64,000 nucleotides of DNA, taken from positions 6,930,426 through 6,994,425 of the forward strand of contig CM039194.1 in NCBI GenBank assembly GCA_008360975.2, written 5' to 3'. The notes beneath the pieces are model-generated. The model was not told the origin of the DNA. It saw nothing but the letters and a program-made list of their open reading frames with translations, and made no database searches. The translations under genes and the position numbers were made by a program. This document shows positions 53,031 through 64,000 of the stretch, in pieces; position 1 is the stretch's first letter, and each line of letters opens with the position of its first letter. This DNA comes from Lichenostomus cassidix. Its lineage: Eukaryota > Chordata > Aves > Passeriformes > Meliphagidae.

Positions 53031-55083
53031 CGCTCTCCTGGTGTCCATGGAGATTGTCTGGATTTTTCCCTTAACCCAAGGAATGCTTTTTATACATTAA
53101 ACTATTACAGTAATATTTTTGCAGTGTTTTATGCACTATTTTTTTGTTGTTGTTCATAATGTAATCCATAAGACTTTTTAAACCATGAACTAACTTGTGA
53201 AGGGCTTGGGTCAGCCACTGGCAAGGAAACACAACTCGGAATTCTGTCATCTCAAGGATGCACATCAGAGGACTATTCATACCCACAGAGCAACAGCAGT
53301 GTCCACAGAACATTTGCTACACAAACTGGAGACACTCCAGGTGCAAGTGGTTTATATCTAATCAAACACAGTTCCCTTTTACTTTCTTTTTTTAAAATTT
53401 TTTTTTAATACTGGACTTCATAAGCAATTATGATTAGAACATCTCTCTGCTAACAGGTTCCAAAAGTTAAACAAATATGTAATTGTTGAAGGTTTTTTCC
53501 AATCCTCACAAATATTGTTGCACCTTCTTTTATGCAAAGATTTTCTTCCCTAGTTGATACTTGTGTAAAAAAGTCCAAACTACTCCAGATTTGTATCTGT
53601 AGGAAACTCTGTCACTTTCTGATATTTAAAAGTCAGCAATATTGTTCTGGCAGATCTTATTTCCAATGCATTGTAGAACTGCAAATGTTTTACTGCAAGC
53701 TCAAGGTAATAAGAGACCATATATATTTTATATGAGCTTTAAGGTTTCTACTAATGGAGAAGGAAAATCAGGGGAAGTAAAAATTTCAGGATTGACTGTA
53801 ACTTGCCAGGCAGTGTGGAATTGACCAATCTGAAGAGTCATTCCAGCATGCATAAATTCTTTTAAATTACATTTTGCTTTCTAGTTTGAAAGCCTGCTGA
53901 TGCTGCAGACAGTGTTAAGTTGTGGAATGTTTCAGAGATCATTATGAAAGAAAGGAATAATGCTAATATTTTACCTTGCTTTGTTGGGGTTTTGGGAAGC
54001 AGGATGCAAAGATGGTTTTTTTTCAAGGCAGGAGTGAGAAAAATGTAATTTAGGAATTGCCAAGACAATTTCATATTTCTGTAATGTACTGAATATGTCT
54101 TCTAGCCTTGAAGAGATGTTCTGCTTTTGACTTGGGACAAGGATGCAGGACCAAGTGCTGAGATGCTCCAGAGAAGTCTCTTGCTGGGATTTCCTAGTTT
54201 ACTTAAGTGATGTTGGAATGATGTAACAGCCAGTCTGCTGAGATTTTGAATAAGGAAAGTACTCTGAACATACAAAATAATATAAGACCAAAGATGTGCA
54301 GTTTCAGACCCAGTCTCAGTTGTCACAACACATACATCCAAAACGTCAAAGGCGTTAAGTCCCCTCTGGAATATGGACTTGACAGTACTTTGCTTTAGTC
54401 ACACCTTTCATGATACAATCTTGCCTCAGCCCTGTTTTTATCCACATTTGGTTTGTTTTCTGACTCTGTTCATACACTTCTCATTTCTTTAGCGGAGACC
54501 AGCTTAAATACTGTGTTATTTTCAGATTATCTCTGAGCCTCAGGTGATTTTTCACTCCTGGTGTGATGCCTGCATGAAGCTGTCAAACTAAGACATTAAT
54601 TTAGTAAAAAATGGCCAGACTTGATCCCTCAGCACAGTGTCATTCATTAGTCCTCACTTGGCAAATTGATGATCTTTTCATTATTCCTTCATCCTCTTTC
54701 CCTGAGCTCTGGCTCCTGTTTGTCCAATATTGTCTACTGCAGCAAGAAAGCTTCTCAGACTGCCAGACTGCTGTTTGGAGCACTAATACACTTTTGGAGT
54801 TTTATAGAAATGAATGATAATGCAACCTGGCAGTATCTTTGTAAGACAACATACTTAAGTACTAAGCATTTGGCACCATAATTAGAAGATTTTGGATTAC
54901 TTAGCCTTGCACCAGAGACCTGACTTTACTACCATCCATTCTGAGGTATATAGAATTGTTGCATATGTCTAGAAAATAATGCCTAGATAATTTTAAATTT
55001 TTAAAGAAATACAAAATTTCCTTGGAAAAAATAATCTTATTACACTGAGGAGCATAGTAACTCATCCTTCATATATTTAGACC

Positions 55084-55097
55084 CTCTCTCTCTCTCT
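55084..55097. repeat. (CT)7 microsatellite
   Basis: Seven perfect CT units. Confidence 0.9.
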
Positions 55098-58000
55098 AAA
55101 TATACATCTTTCCTATTCCTCTGTGGTCATCTGTGTTTCTATCTGCATATAGACAGACATAGTCTTCTTCATCTAAACATAAAATAGCAAGTTAACAATT
55201 TTCTTCAGTGACATGTATTTAAACCAGAATGCAATCCCTCAGGAAAATGCTGTCCAGGTCATGTTTATCCTCATGTATAAATGCTCATATCATATTTTCT
55301 ACTAAGTGCATATTCCTCCTAGTTATGTTTCAAAGATCAAGAGATGCAGAGCAGAGTTCTGAGTTGAGACACAGCATCTTCATGCTGCCACTCTGAATGG
55401 GAATTGAAATATTTCTCTTGGGGCACACAGAGGAAGTGCATGGGCCTTAAGTGATTTCCAGAGTAGGAGATAATTTGAAAATAAGATTCATGCATCAGTA
55501 TTCTGTGCTCGTGACCTTGGTGAGGCCTTGAAAAAGGTTTTACTTCTAGCAGTCCTGTTCCCTCCTAATTTACACAGGCTCAAAACAGTATGTGTGAACT
55601 TTGGAAATGGTGATCTTCCTCCTACCCTTTGCTTGTGTGGTGTAGTAATTTGAATACCAGGATCCAGGCTGTGTTAAGCAGTAGGGCAAGTGAATTCCTG
55701 GTTTGAGGAAGCGTGTGTGTGTGCTGGCCTAGGTCCCAAAGGTTCAATAGAAGGAATTAGTCGTGCCAGGAAGCACAGCCAGGGGGAATGCGTGCTGTGC
55801 TTAGGTGGTTTAATCAGCACAGTGGGTGGGATCCTTCATTGCTTCCTGGCTGGGGAGTCATTCATACTTGTGAGAAGTGAACGGGAAATTATGGCCATTA
55901 GTGCTCTCTTTATGCATGTTTAAGTGACTGTGCAAAGTGCAAGGTACTGGGGAAACAAGGCTCTAATTTGTACTCAGGAGTGATTGGGAAGGTAGCACAA
56001 ATGCAAGAGAAAAGAACCTGTAACACCACAAGAAAGTGCTGGCTTTAATTATAGTTCAGGTAGCAACACTTAGAGCTAAGGTTGTCTCACACTTAATATT
56101 ATGAGATTCTGCTTTCTTTTGTTTAAAACGCTGCGGGATTTAAATTATTAAAAGAAGCGCAGAAAAGCTTCTAAAATCATGTATTGGCCATGTGTTCAAA
56201 TTATTTGTATGTGTTACTTCAGTGCATTCTCAGATGGTTTTTGAGTGGGGAAAATCCAGCGTTTCATTTCTGCTAAGGTTATGGAGTTTTGAACAGGGAA
56301 ATTCAATTATGTGAAGGGCTGGCCTTTTCATGAGTTCACATTTCTGTGAAAGTCCTTCATGGGTAACTTAAAAGCTTTGGAAAACAATGAAAGTGTGTAT
56401 AGATGTGTCCATGTGAATAAGGTTTTTGAGAGTTTTTATAAGACTTTGTTTCTATCTCTGTTTCTTACAAAACTGCACAGCAAAAACCCAGATGCATGGT
56501 AGAAGTGGCTTTCTTCTTCTCAAACTGTATTTGTTCCACTGCCTAAAATCTCCAGAATTTTTGTGCTCTGAGAGTTTACAGCTCATCACCTCATGCTGAC
56601 TCTGTGGTGTCAGGAGTTTCATTGTGGAGCTCTTCTCCCGCTGGAACTGCAAGTGCTCTATCCCAGGCTCTGAACAGGATTTTCCTTGAGTATTTAGTTA
56701 CCTTAAATATTTTTTTCAATGTTTAGTAGTTTAAAAATCAATGTCTGTTTTAGTAGTTCTCATAATGTTTTGAATTTAGAGCTTTTTGTGTTTAAATTTT
56801 AAAATCTGTGGAGAAAATAAATTATGTAGGAGAATGTTGGTAATGAATCACCAATTGCCACCAAAAGCTACCAAGTATCTTTATTGTACCCTTTTAAAAT
56901 TTGAAGTTGTTCCCCACTAGATGAATTTGTGCAACTGCCAAAAAAGTCAGATAGGAGCAGAGTTATGATCCAAACTCTCCCAGAATTTTTAGCCATCATT
57001 TGCTGCTTAACGGCAGATCAAGTGACTAACAGCTAGGATTGATGTAGGTCACAGATTATGTGGTGTGCAATAGGCACAATTTTGTTGTGCAGCAAATAAC
57101 AACCACATGGTTCATACAGACCCAGGGATGCACCAGCTGTCCACATTCCCAGTGGGCTTTTATCTCCTAATGTTACACGGAAACCATACAGAGAAGGGAA
57201 GGCACTTTTAAAAATATTTGTTTAAAGAGCCGCATGAAAATAGAGATAGAAATGGAACCTTTACTCAAAATTAACTTGTATAAACAAGTGTATAAATAAA
57301 TGATGTGCTTATAGATGGGAAACCCTATCCAGTTCATCTTTCTGGATGGAGTATACGTAGGGAAAAAAGCAAATAAAACCCCTCATGCCACAGGAGGGCA
57401 CTGTCACCTCAGAATAGAAATGAGAAAAGCATGCAAGTCTGCCAGCGGAAAACTGAATCTTTTAAATGTCCAGTTAATCTCGCCATTGAGTGTTTATACA
57501 AATACTGAAGTGGCACAAATGACCTGTGTGAGTCTGTTATTAGAGGAACACTTTTAAGGACTAAACCAAGTCTTGTGTGATAGAAATATCCCCAGAGTAT
57601 CACCTTTGTGCTACATGTAATGAGTATAAACTGTATAAATTGCTAATGAAGAACAACTGTGGCAGCAGAATTTATCTTCTTTTCCTCATAAATAGCTAAT
57701 AGATACATCTTTGTTCTCTCTCTTGTACCATTAGCATGGCCAGCAGTCTCACTTTCTGTTAGGCAGAGACCACAGCTGGTACTCTTGGCTTCTTCTAAAA
57801 GAAGGAATGGGTAAATGGTGGGTTGATGGGATAGATGTGTTTTGTTGGGTTTAGTCATAGTACGTGGAAACACCATTAAAATAGTGGTGCATGATGTCTG
57901 TGAACATCTCCTATAAGAGAGGAGCTTCTAATTCTTTTTAGTTCTTAAAATGCTGCTGGGTTAGCACAGACTCTAAAGATAATAATAAATGGGACCAAAA

Positions 58001-58258
58001 AGATTCTAAGTGCATCCTTCTTCATAAAAGACTCAGGCTTGGTGCCATTTTTATACAGACATTCTGTAATAATAAAAAGTAACTAGTTGGTGAACTTGTG
58101 GGGCATTGCTGTAAAGCAGCTGATTTCCTTCCCATCGTGTGCCCTCCTGGCACTCTGGAGGGCAGCAAGGTTACCCAAAAGCTGCTGCAAGTGTGCAGAG
58201 AGAAAATGAAAGATAAAAGAATATGGAAAGAGCCTTTTCTCTTTCATGTCAAATCAGG

Positions 58259-58296
58259 TGTTGGTAGCAGAGCTGTTCTCAGCTGTTGGTAGCAGA
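58259..58296. repeat. 13-bp direct repeat TGTTGGTAGCAGA
   Basis: Copies at 58259-58271 and 58284-58296, period 25. A minor local duplication. Confidence 0.8.
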
Positions 58297-59671
58297 TCTC
58301 TGCCCCCAGAAAAGGCAGGAAAAGGGCAGAATGGGAGACAGGAATCAGACCTCCCTTCCAATTCAAGCAAGTGTCAGACTGTGGATGACATTGTAGAGTG
58401 CAGCTCTAATCTAGGATAAAAAATCACGTAAATATTTTAAGATTGGTGTATTTGTCCTGATGGTCTTCATTTGGCTTTTGTGCCCATCTCTTTTCTTGCC
58501 TTGACAGGATCTATATTTGCTGGCATTTACTGTCTTGGTGAGGAGACTGAGTCAACCTGAAGATTCTCAGTGAGATGTCTTACACTGTTACAGTGCCATA
58601 AAGAAAAGATGATATTTGTCCTAAACACACAGTTTTCTATGAGGATTCAGATTTAACCTATTCAAATAATTATCTTGTGCAAAACCTAAAGTGACCTATT
58701 TTTTTTAATCTTCCAACAGATCAGAAAGTTTGTAAATCTGTCAAGTTCAGTACAAATGTACTTCGAAAACTGGTCATTTGTCACATGAAGACACGATATT
58801 CCCTCTTGCAGTGCAATGTTTTTACATATATGGCAGGAAAATCGTTTTGGCTGAACTATTTGATCACACTGGGCACATGAATGAATTTTCATGAAAGCAG
58901 GACAGAAATTTGATCACAGTACTGATCAGAAGCTGATACATATGGGATTTATTTGTTCTCACAGCAAGAAATTAAAATTCTGGGGAAAAGGTAAAACCAG
59001 GGGGAACACTGTTCCCTAGATATCAGACCATGCGACTTTCTCCTTATCTCATTCTTTGCCAAAAGTCCTTTTCATTGGTTCTGTCTTTCACAGCTTTTCT
59101 TTCATTGACTAATTTTTAGACTGCATAAGGGCCAGAGAGCTAAAATAAAGTAACTTCCTTTCAAAAAATGCTCAATAATCTCTTTCCCTCTGAGGTTTAG
59201 CTGCAAACTACCACTATTGTGTCAAAGAGAAGTCATGATGCGAAATAAAATGCTGCAAATATTTAGTCTTTAGGGCAAAGAAAGAAAATCTGCCATGGCA
59301 TTGCAGATATTTGCTTGTAACAGACTTGCAGATGGAATCAGTGCCATTCCCTACCTGACTGCTGGCATTACAAAAAGAATGGGGTGAGCCATGGTCATTG
59401 CTGCCACAGCACAGCAATTGCACTAAGTAGTTTCCCCAAAAAATCTAATAGCAGAAATTCTTAATATCAATTTCCAAGCTATGTTTATAGTTTGATTATG
59501 CAATGAGGTAAAACAATATTAAGATTTTGACAAAGCTTGCACTGTAGTCCATTTATATAAGATTATCTCTGGGATTCAGATAGCTGCAAGCCTGGTTTTC
59601 AATTTGCATTCCAAAGGATGAATCCTAACTGCATTGCACAGCTGGATGGAAGGCAGGGGATGGGAGGAGAT

Positions 59672-59782
59672 TTGCTTTTGGGTTTGGCTTTTTTTTTCCT
59701 TTTTTTTTTTGGGGGGGGTGGTTTTGTGGGGGGTTTTTGTTTGTTTGAATTTTTTTTTTTTTTAATTTGTTGTTCTTGGGTT
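59672..59782. repeat. T/G-rich low-complexity tract in intron 6
   Basis: Runs of T and of G, including eight consecutive G at 59711-59718. The glycine/phenylalanine-rich or proline/lysine-rich frames over it are compositional artefacts. Confidence 0.85.
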
Positions 59783-62179
59783 TTTTGGAGCAATTTTTAA
59801 AAAATAAGGTGTGTGTCTGTGTGTGGATATGTCTGACACTACACACCTTGATTTCTTGTGGGAGCAGGGAGAAGAGAGCTGCAATTAATTTATGTTTGTG
59901 AAATGACAATCTCAGCTGATGAAACTTCTGCAAAATGAGATGAATCATTGTGTTCATCTGAGCAAATGAAATTTCTTTATGTATGACATGACTTTCTGCC
60001 CAACAGTTCTGGATTTTGTTTAGTCCTTAGCCACTCATTCCACTTGAAGTGCTGTTTTCTCAGTTCATTTGACAGAAAGTGTTCCATTTCTCATTAGTTT
60101 CTAATTATAGGAGGAAAGAATGTAATGACACTAGACAGTAATTAAAATCTATTACCGTTGTTCCCACCTTCTCTTTGAAATCACAGAGACAAGATTTAGC
60201 CTGAGAATTTTTTGTTGCTGAAAAATGTCAGTGTGTGGAAATGTGCTGAAGGATTGAATGTAAACTTATGTGTATTTACTTCTCAGGTTTCATCTGTGAG
60301 TGCCTAAAGTCTAAAGGGAAAATGAGCATTACTGACCCTATATATTTACCTATAGTATGTTTTTTCCGAGTTTGTTACATAAACAACTTCTTTTTTTTTT
60401 GTTCGTTGGTCTGTGAAGGTGGATAAGCTATTACATTGGTTTAGCAAGCACAGGAGGGTTTTTAGTGTGCAGGATTAGCATTCAGATGTGGCAGCAGCAA
60501 TAGGTTGCAACTGCTGTGAGTGAACCATTATGCTCCAGTGTGTAAATAATCTCCAAATTCTAAAACCTTCTGCTCTCTTTCCCATTGCCCCCTGCCTAGG
60601 AAGTGTCAACCAAGAATGAGCACTCAGTGTCTCATCTCTGAATGGTCAGGAGTGGTTGGGTTCCTGAAGAACCTGTTTGGCTCACTGTGACAAAAAGTCC
60701 ATCCAGTTCAGAGATGAGAAGATGTGAGGCTGACAGGAAATCTCAAGTGAGGTGAGAAAGTGCAGAGTCACCATTTCCAGGCAGCAGCAGCAGCTGGGAT
60801 GCTGCTCTGTCAGGAGTCCTGCTGTGCCTGGCACATCCTGTGTCCTTGGCTCCTTTGGATGTCTGGTTCTTATCTCAATACCTCAAGAAAGCTGTCTGCT
60901 TCAAGAAAATTATGCCCCTATAGCAAGGCTCTGTGCATGTTTAAAATAATGACATGCTTAATTCTGATTATTTAACCTATTTCCATAATAATAATGCAGC
61001 GTTTGATAGAGTGCAATCACCAATGTGAGCAAATAAGAAATATGTTTTATTATATTTCATTCATTTCAAGGTATCCAGATGGTGTAACCACTTTCTGACA
61101 GCATCCAACCCTGCCTGCTACTGGGAGAAGTGGAAATAACTTCTGTTTCTGTACTTCAAAGCATGAAGTACAACACATCCCTGGTACTTTAGATCAAACA
61201 CACTATCAGAATTATGAAATGGCATGGAATAAGGGTTGTCAAAACTATGTAAATTTTATCATGTTGAGATTTTCAGCAGTTTGCATCTGGAAAGAAAGCA
61301 GAAAATGGTGATTGCTTCTGTTTTGTGGGGTGGCAAAGCACAAGGTTCATACCATACCTTACCATGGGTCTACAAATTTGGACTTCCTAGACAGCTGTGC
61401 AAAGGATTTGTCTGAAAAGAGAGCATGGGCAAGTCCAGGGTTAATAAGAGAAATGTGAGATGTAAAAATGGGAATTAAATAAAGGTGATGCTTTGAGATC
61501 TATGTTAAAAACTGCTGAGAAAAATTAGATACACGCCTCTTTGGAGAATGCCACGAGGCAAAAAATTAAAATATTTAATAATTTTTGTCTAAGTAACAAC
61601 AGTCTTACAGACATGTTGGAGAACTCCCTTGAAATTACTACTGCTTCATGAGCTCTGTGCAGATCCTAGGTGCTGAAATGACTGGACATGACTGATGTAG
61701 TTTATAAACAACACCTCTTCTCGGATTTGCTTTTATATCTTTGTGAATTGTCTTATACAGCAAAGGTCATTCTCAAATCCCTTTGAATGCCTCTCATTTG
61801 GAGAGAAGAGGAGGTGGAGGATACAGTACATTTAATCTTTGATTTTGATGTTTCCAGTTATTTTTGGGGCCAGGAGACAGCAGTGCATAACCTGAGGCTG
61901 CAATAAAACTTGATGTTTCCTCCTACTTCCTCTCCAGAGGAGAGAAGCCATGACTGGATGGAGGCAATGTTCTGCAGGGGAGCTAGAGATTTCACAGATT
62001 CCTTCTGTCTGAACCCCCCAGCAGAAGAAATATTTAATACAAGAAAATACCAGTCGAACACCAGCATCTTGCACAGGGAGATTACTAGGAAGACAATACC
62101 ATAAACAAAGATCCCAAGGGATGCTGGGAGGGAGGGATACATCCTGTTTTATTGCTCAGCTTCCAGTATTTGATAGGAA

Positions 62180-62295
62180 TTTTTTTCTATTTTTTCTCTT
62201 TTTTTCTGTTTTTTTCCCCTGTTTTTTTTTAATTTTTCTTTTTCGTTGTTTTTTGTTTTGTTTCTGTTTTCATTTTTTTTTTTTAGTTTTTCAGT
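62180..62295. repeat. T-rich pyrimidine tract in intron 6
   Basis: T runs broken by C, CT or G over about 115 bases. The phenylalanine-rich open frame at 62121-62384 is a product of this tract. Confidence 0.85.
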
Positions 62296-64000
62296 TCCAT
62301 GTCTTTTTAGCTTTCATTAAATATTCTAGGATATTTCATCAGTGGATATTTAGTTTTAAACCCCCGGGAAACCAATTCAAGTAATGGACAAAAGACTAAA
62401 ATTCACCCAAGCATGAGACCCTGGAAGGCAAAACATCAAAGAGCAGAAGTTGTACAGATCAAACCCAATGCAGTGTGGTCACCTACCAAATGTTGTGGGC
62501 TTCAGAGAGATCAGTAAGGAAAGAAAATGTCTTTGAGCACAGGAACCCAATAAAGATACCGCATAAAATGTAAATTATCCTCTTGGAAAACATCGTAGCC
62601 AAAAGCATGTAAAAGAATCAGTGTCTGAAACCTCTTTTTTTTTTTCTTGAAATATTAAGGAAAAAACCAAATTTCATTGTTTTTTGTCATGTTCTGTCTT
62701 GCCGTGTTTCTGGGATGCCACAAAAAAGCCAGGTTGCATGCTTTGAAAAACTTTTTGTACAACAGGGTAACAAGGTGATATCTATAGGTGATAGGAAACT
62801 TCAGAAAATGGAATTTTTGAAATTAACAAAAATTCTCATTCACTGGGGCTTGCAAAAAAATAAGAATAATGAAGGTGACACATGCCTGAGTGTTTTATTA
62901 TGTCATTGATGTGTAGGATTGGATCCCTGAACCTTTCACTAAAATGTTTCCATTTTCAGATTCTGACAAAACACTCAGCAATATGGGTTCTTGAATGACT
63001 GTGGTAATTCTGAACTTCCTGATACTCCTGATTCTTACAGAATATTTAAGTAGTTAAAGACTAAACAAATGTTTCATTTACTAGTTAATTAAAATCTGAG
63101 TAAGTGCATAAACCAGGTAGTGATTATGCCATTGAGAGAGACAATCCACAATTTTCTATTTCTTTTATCTGTGACAGATACAGCTGGCAGCAAAACGGAA
63201 ATACATTTTAAACTTGTTACTTGCCTCTGTTGAATCTTCACTCAAAATGAAATTACATTGCAAAGATAATTCTGTAGCTTTAAAAATTCATAGGTTTATC
63301 ATAAAGGCTGTAAATGTTGAAAAGCTTGCAGAAATTGCCAGGAATTCTCCCAAACAGCTTTCTACGGCTACTTGTTGATGTAGTAAACTCTTCAGAAACC
63401 CATGGTTTACCCAGACACACAGGTAGGAAGGGAGTGTGGTCACACAGCTCTCTGAGTTCTAATGCTAATTTCTTGTGTGGGAATCCCAGTGCATGTCTTA
63501 GTGTTCATCTTTGTTAGCAGGTGAACATGGAACTTGGGTACACCAGGAGGAGCTGCTGTTTGAATGAGCCTTGAACATTGCTGTGTATGTGTATTGCATG
63601 TAAGGGGAAAACGGGGGAAGAATGCATTTTTTTAAGTTTCAGTGTTCATAGTTTTGCTGAGGTGTTGTTTTGCTTGTCAGTTTGTTGTTAATTCTAATTG
63701 TCATTACCGTGATGATATCAGTGCCAGTGTGCAGCAGTGTGTGGTCCCTTTGTGTACCAGGGGATGTTCCCTGACACCTTTCTGAGCCCCCAGCCTGGTG
63801 GGGGAGCTGCTCTCAGGGCTCCCACCATCCCTACTGCTCACTTATAGCCTGGCTTATCTCTCTTCTCTGCTTACATAGGATGCCATGGGACTGTTTAGGA
63901 ATGGAATGATCACTTTTCTCGAGACACAGGCACTGGTGGAATGACCCTTAGAAATGTCTGTCTGACAGAAGTACTGATTTCTTGACTTATTGAGTACAGG

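Noticed and set aside
59599..59957. Lysine/proline-rich and phenylalanine/glycine-rich frames
   Set aside because: Translations of a T/G low-complexity tract.
61832..62142. Hydrophobic minus-strand frames (for example GIFVYGIVFLVISLC) that at first resemble a channel transmembrane segment
   Set aside because: They do not match any gamma-2 segment, exons 7, 8 and 10 already supply all four transmembrane helices, and the position in intron 6 is wrong for one.
62121..62384. Phenylalanine-rich plus-strand frame
   Set aside because: Translation of a T-rich pyrimidine tract.

Overview
The window is AT-rich vertebrate nuclear DNA, most likely from a bird and probably a songbird. The evidence is one multi-exon vertebrate gene with GT/AG introns, very few interspersed repeats, avian-type solo retroviral LTRs and one short CR1 fossil. 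There is no bacterial-style gene packing. Nearly all short open frames look like chance frames in noncoding DNA. The bird assignment is inference from repeat style.

The only gene I can support is the 3' half of GABRG2, the gamma-2 subunit of the GABA-A receptor chloride channel, on the minus strand. Its 5' end lies beyond position 64000. Reading in the direction of transcription: partial intron 6 (64000 down to 51136), exon 7 (51135-50983; end of the ligand-binding domain, TM1, start of TM2), exon 8 (49416-49211; TM2, TM3, start of the cytoplasmic loop), the 24-bp alternative neuronal exon 9 (47455-47432; eight residues LLRMFSFK that make the gamma-2L form), and exon 10 (45986-45711; rest of the loop, TM4, stop). 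A 3'UTR of about 1.7 kb runs to poly(A) signals near 44030-43991. Exon phases agree throughout: 7/8 in phase 1, 8/9 and 9/10 in phase 0. Exon 9 can therefore be skipped or included without a frameshift.

Positions 1 to about 43970, downstream of the gene, form a gene desert. It holds three solo LTRs, each with an exact target-site duplication: 1053-2353 (duplication CTCAT), 9736-10132 (GTCTAG) and 22691-22978 (ATTAT). It also holds a CR1 scrap at 15675-15710, simple repeats, small tandem duplications, and AT-rich blocks that look like candidate conserved noncoding elements.

The least expected structures are two perfect inverted repeats. One has 24-bp arms and an 11-nt loop and sits inside the inferred GABRG2 3'UTR (44333-44391). 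The other has 21-bp arms and a 2-nt centre and lies about 4 kb past the gene (39948-39991). I found no operon, CRISPR array, tRNA, rRNA or other coherent new multi-gene system.
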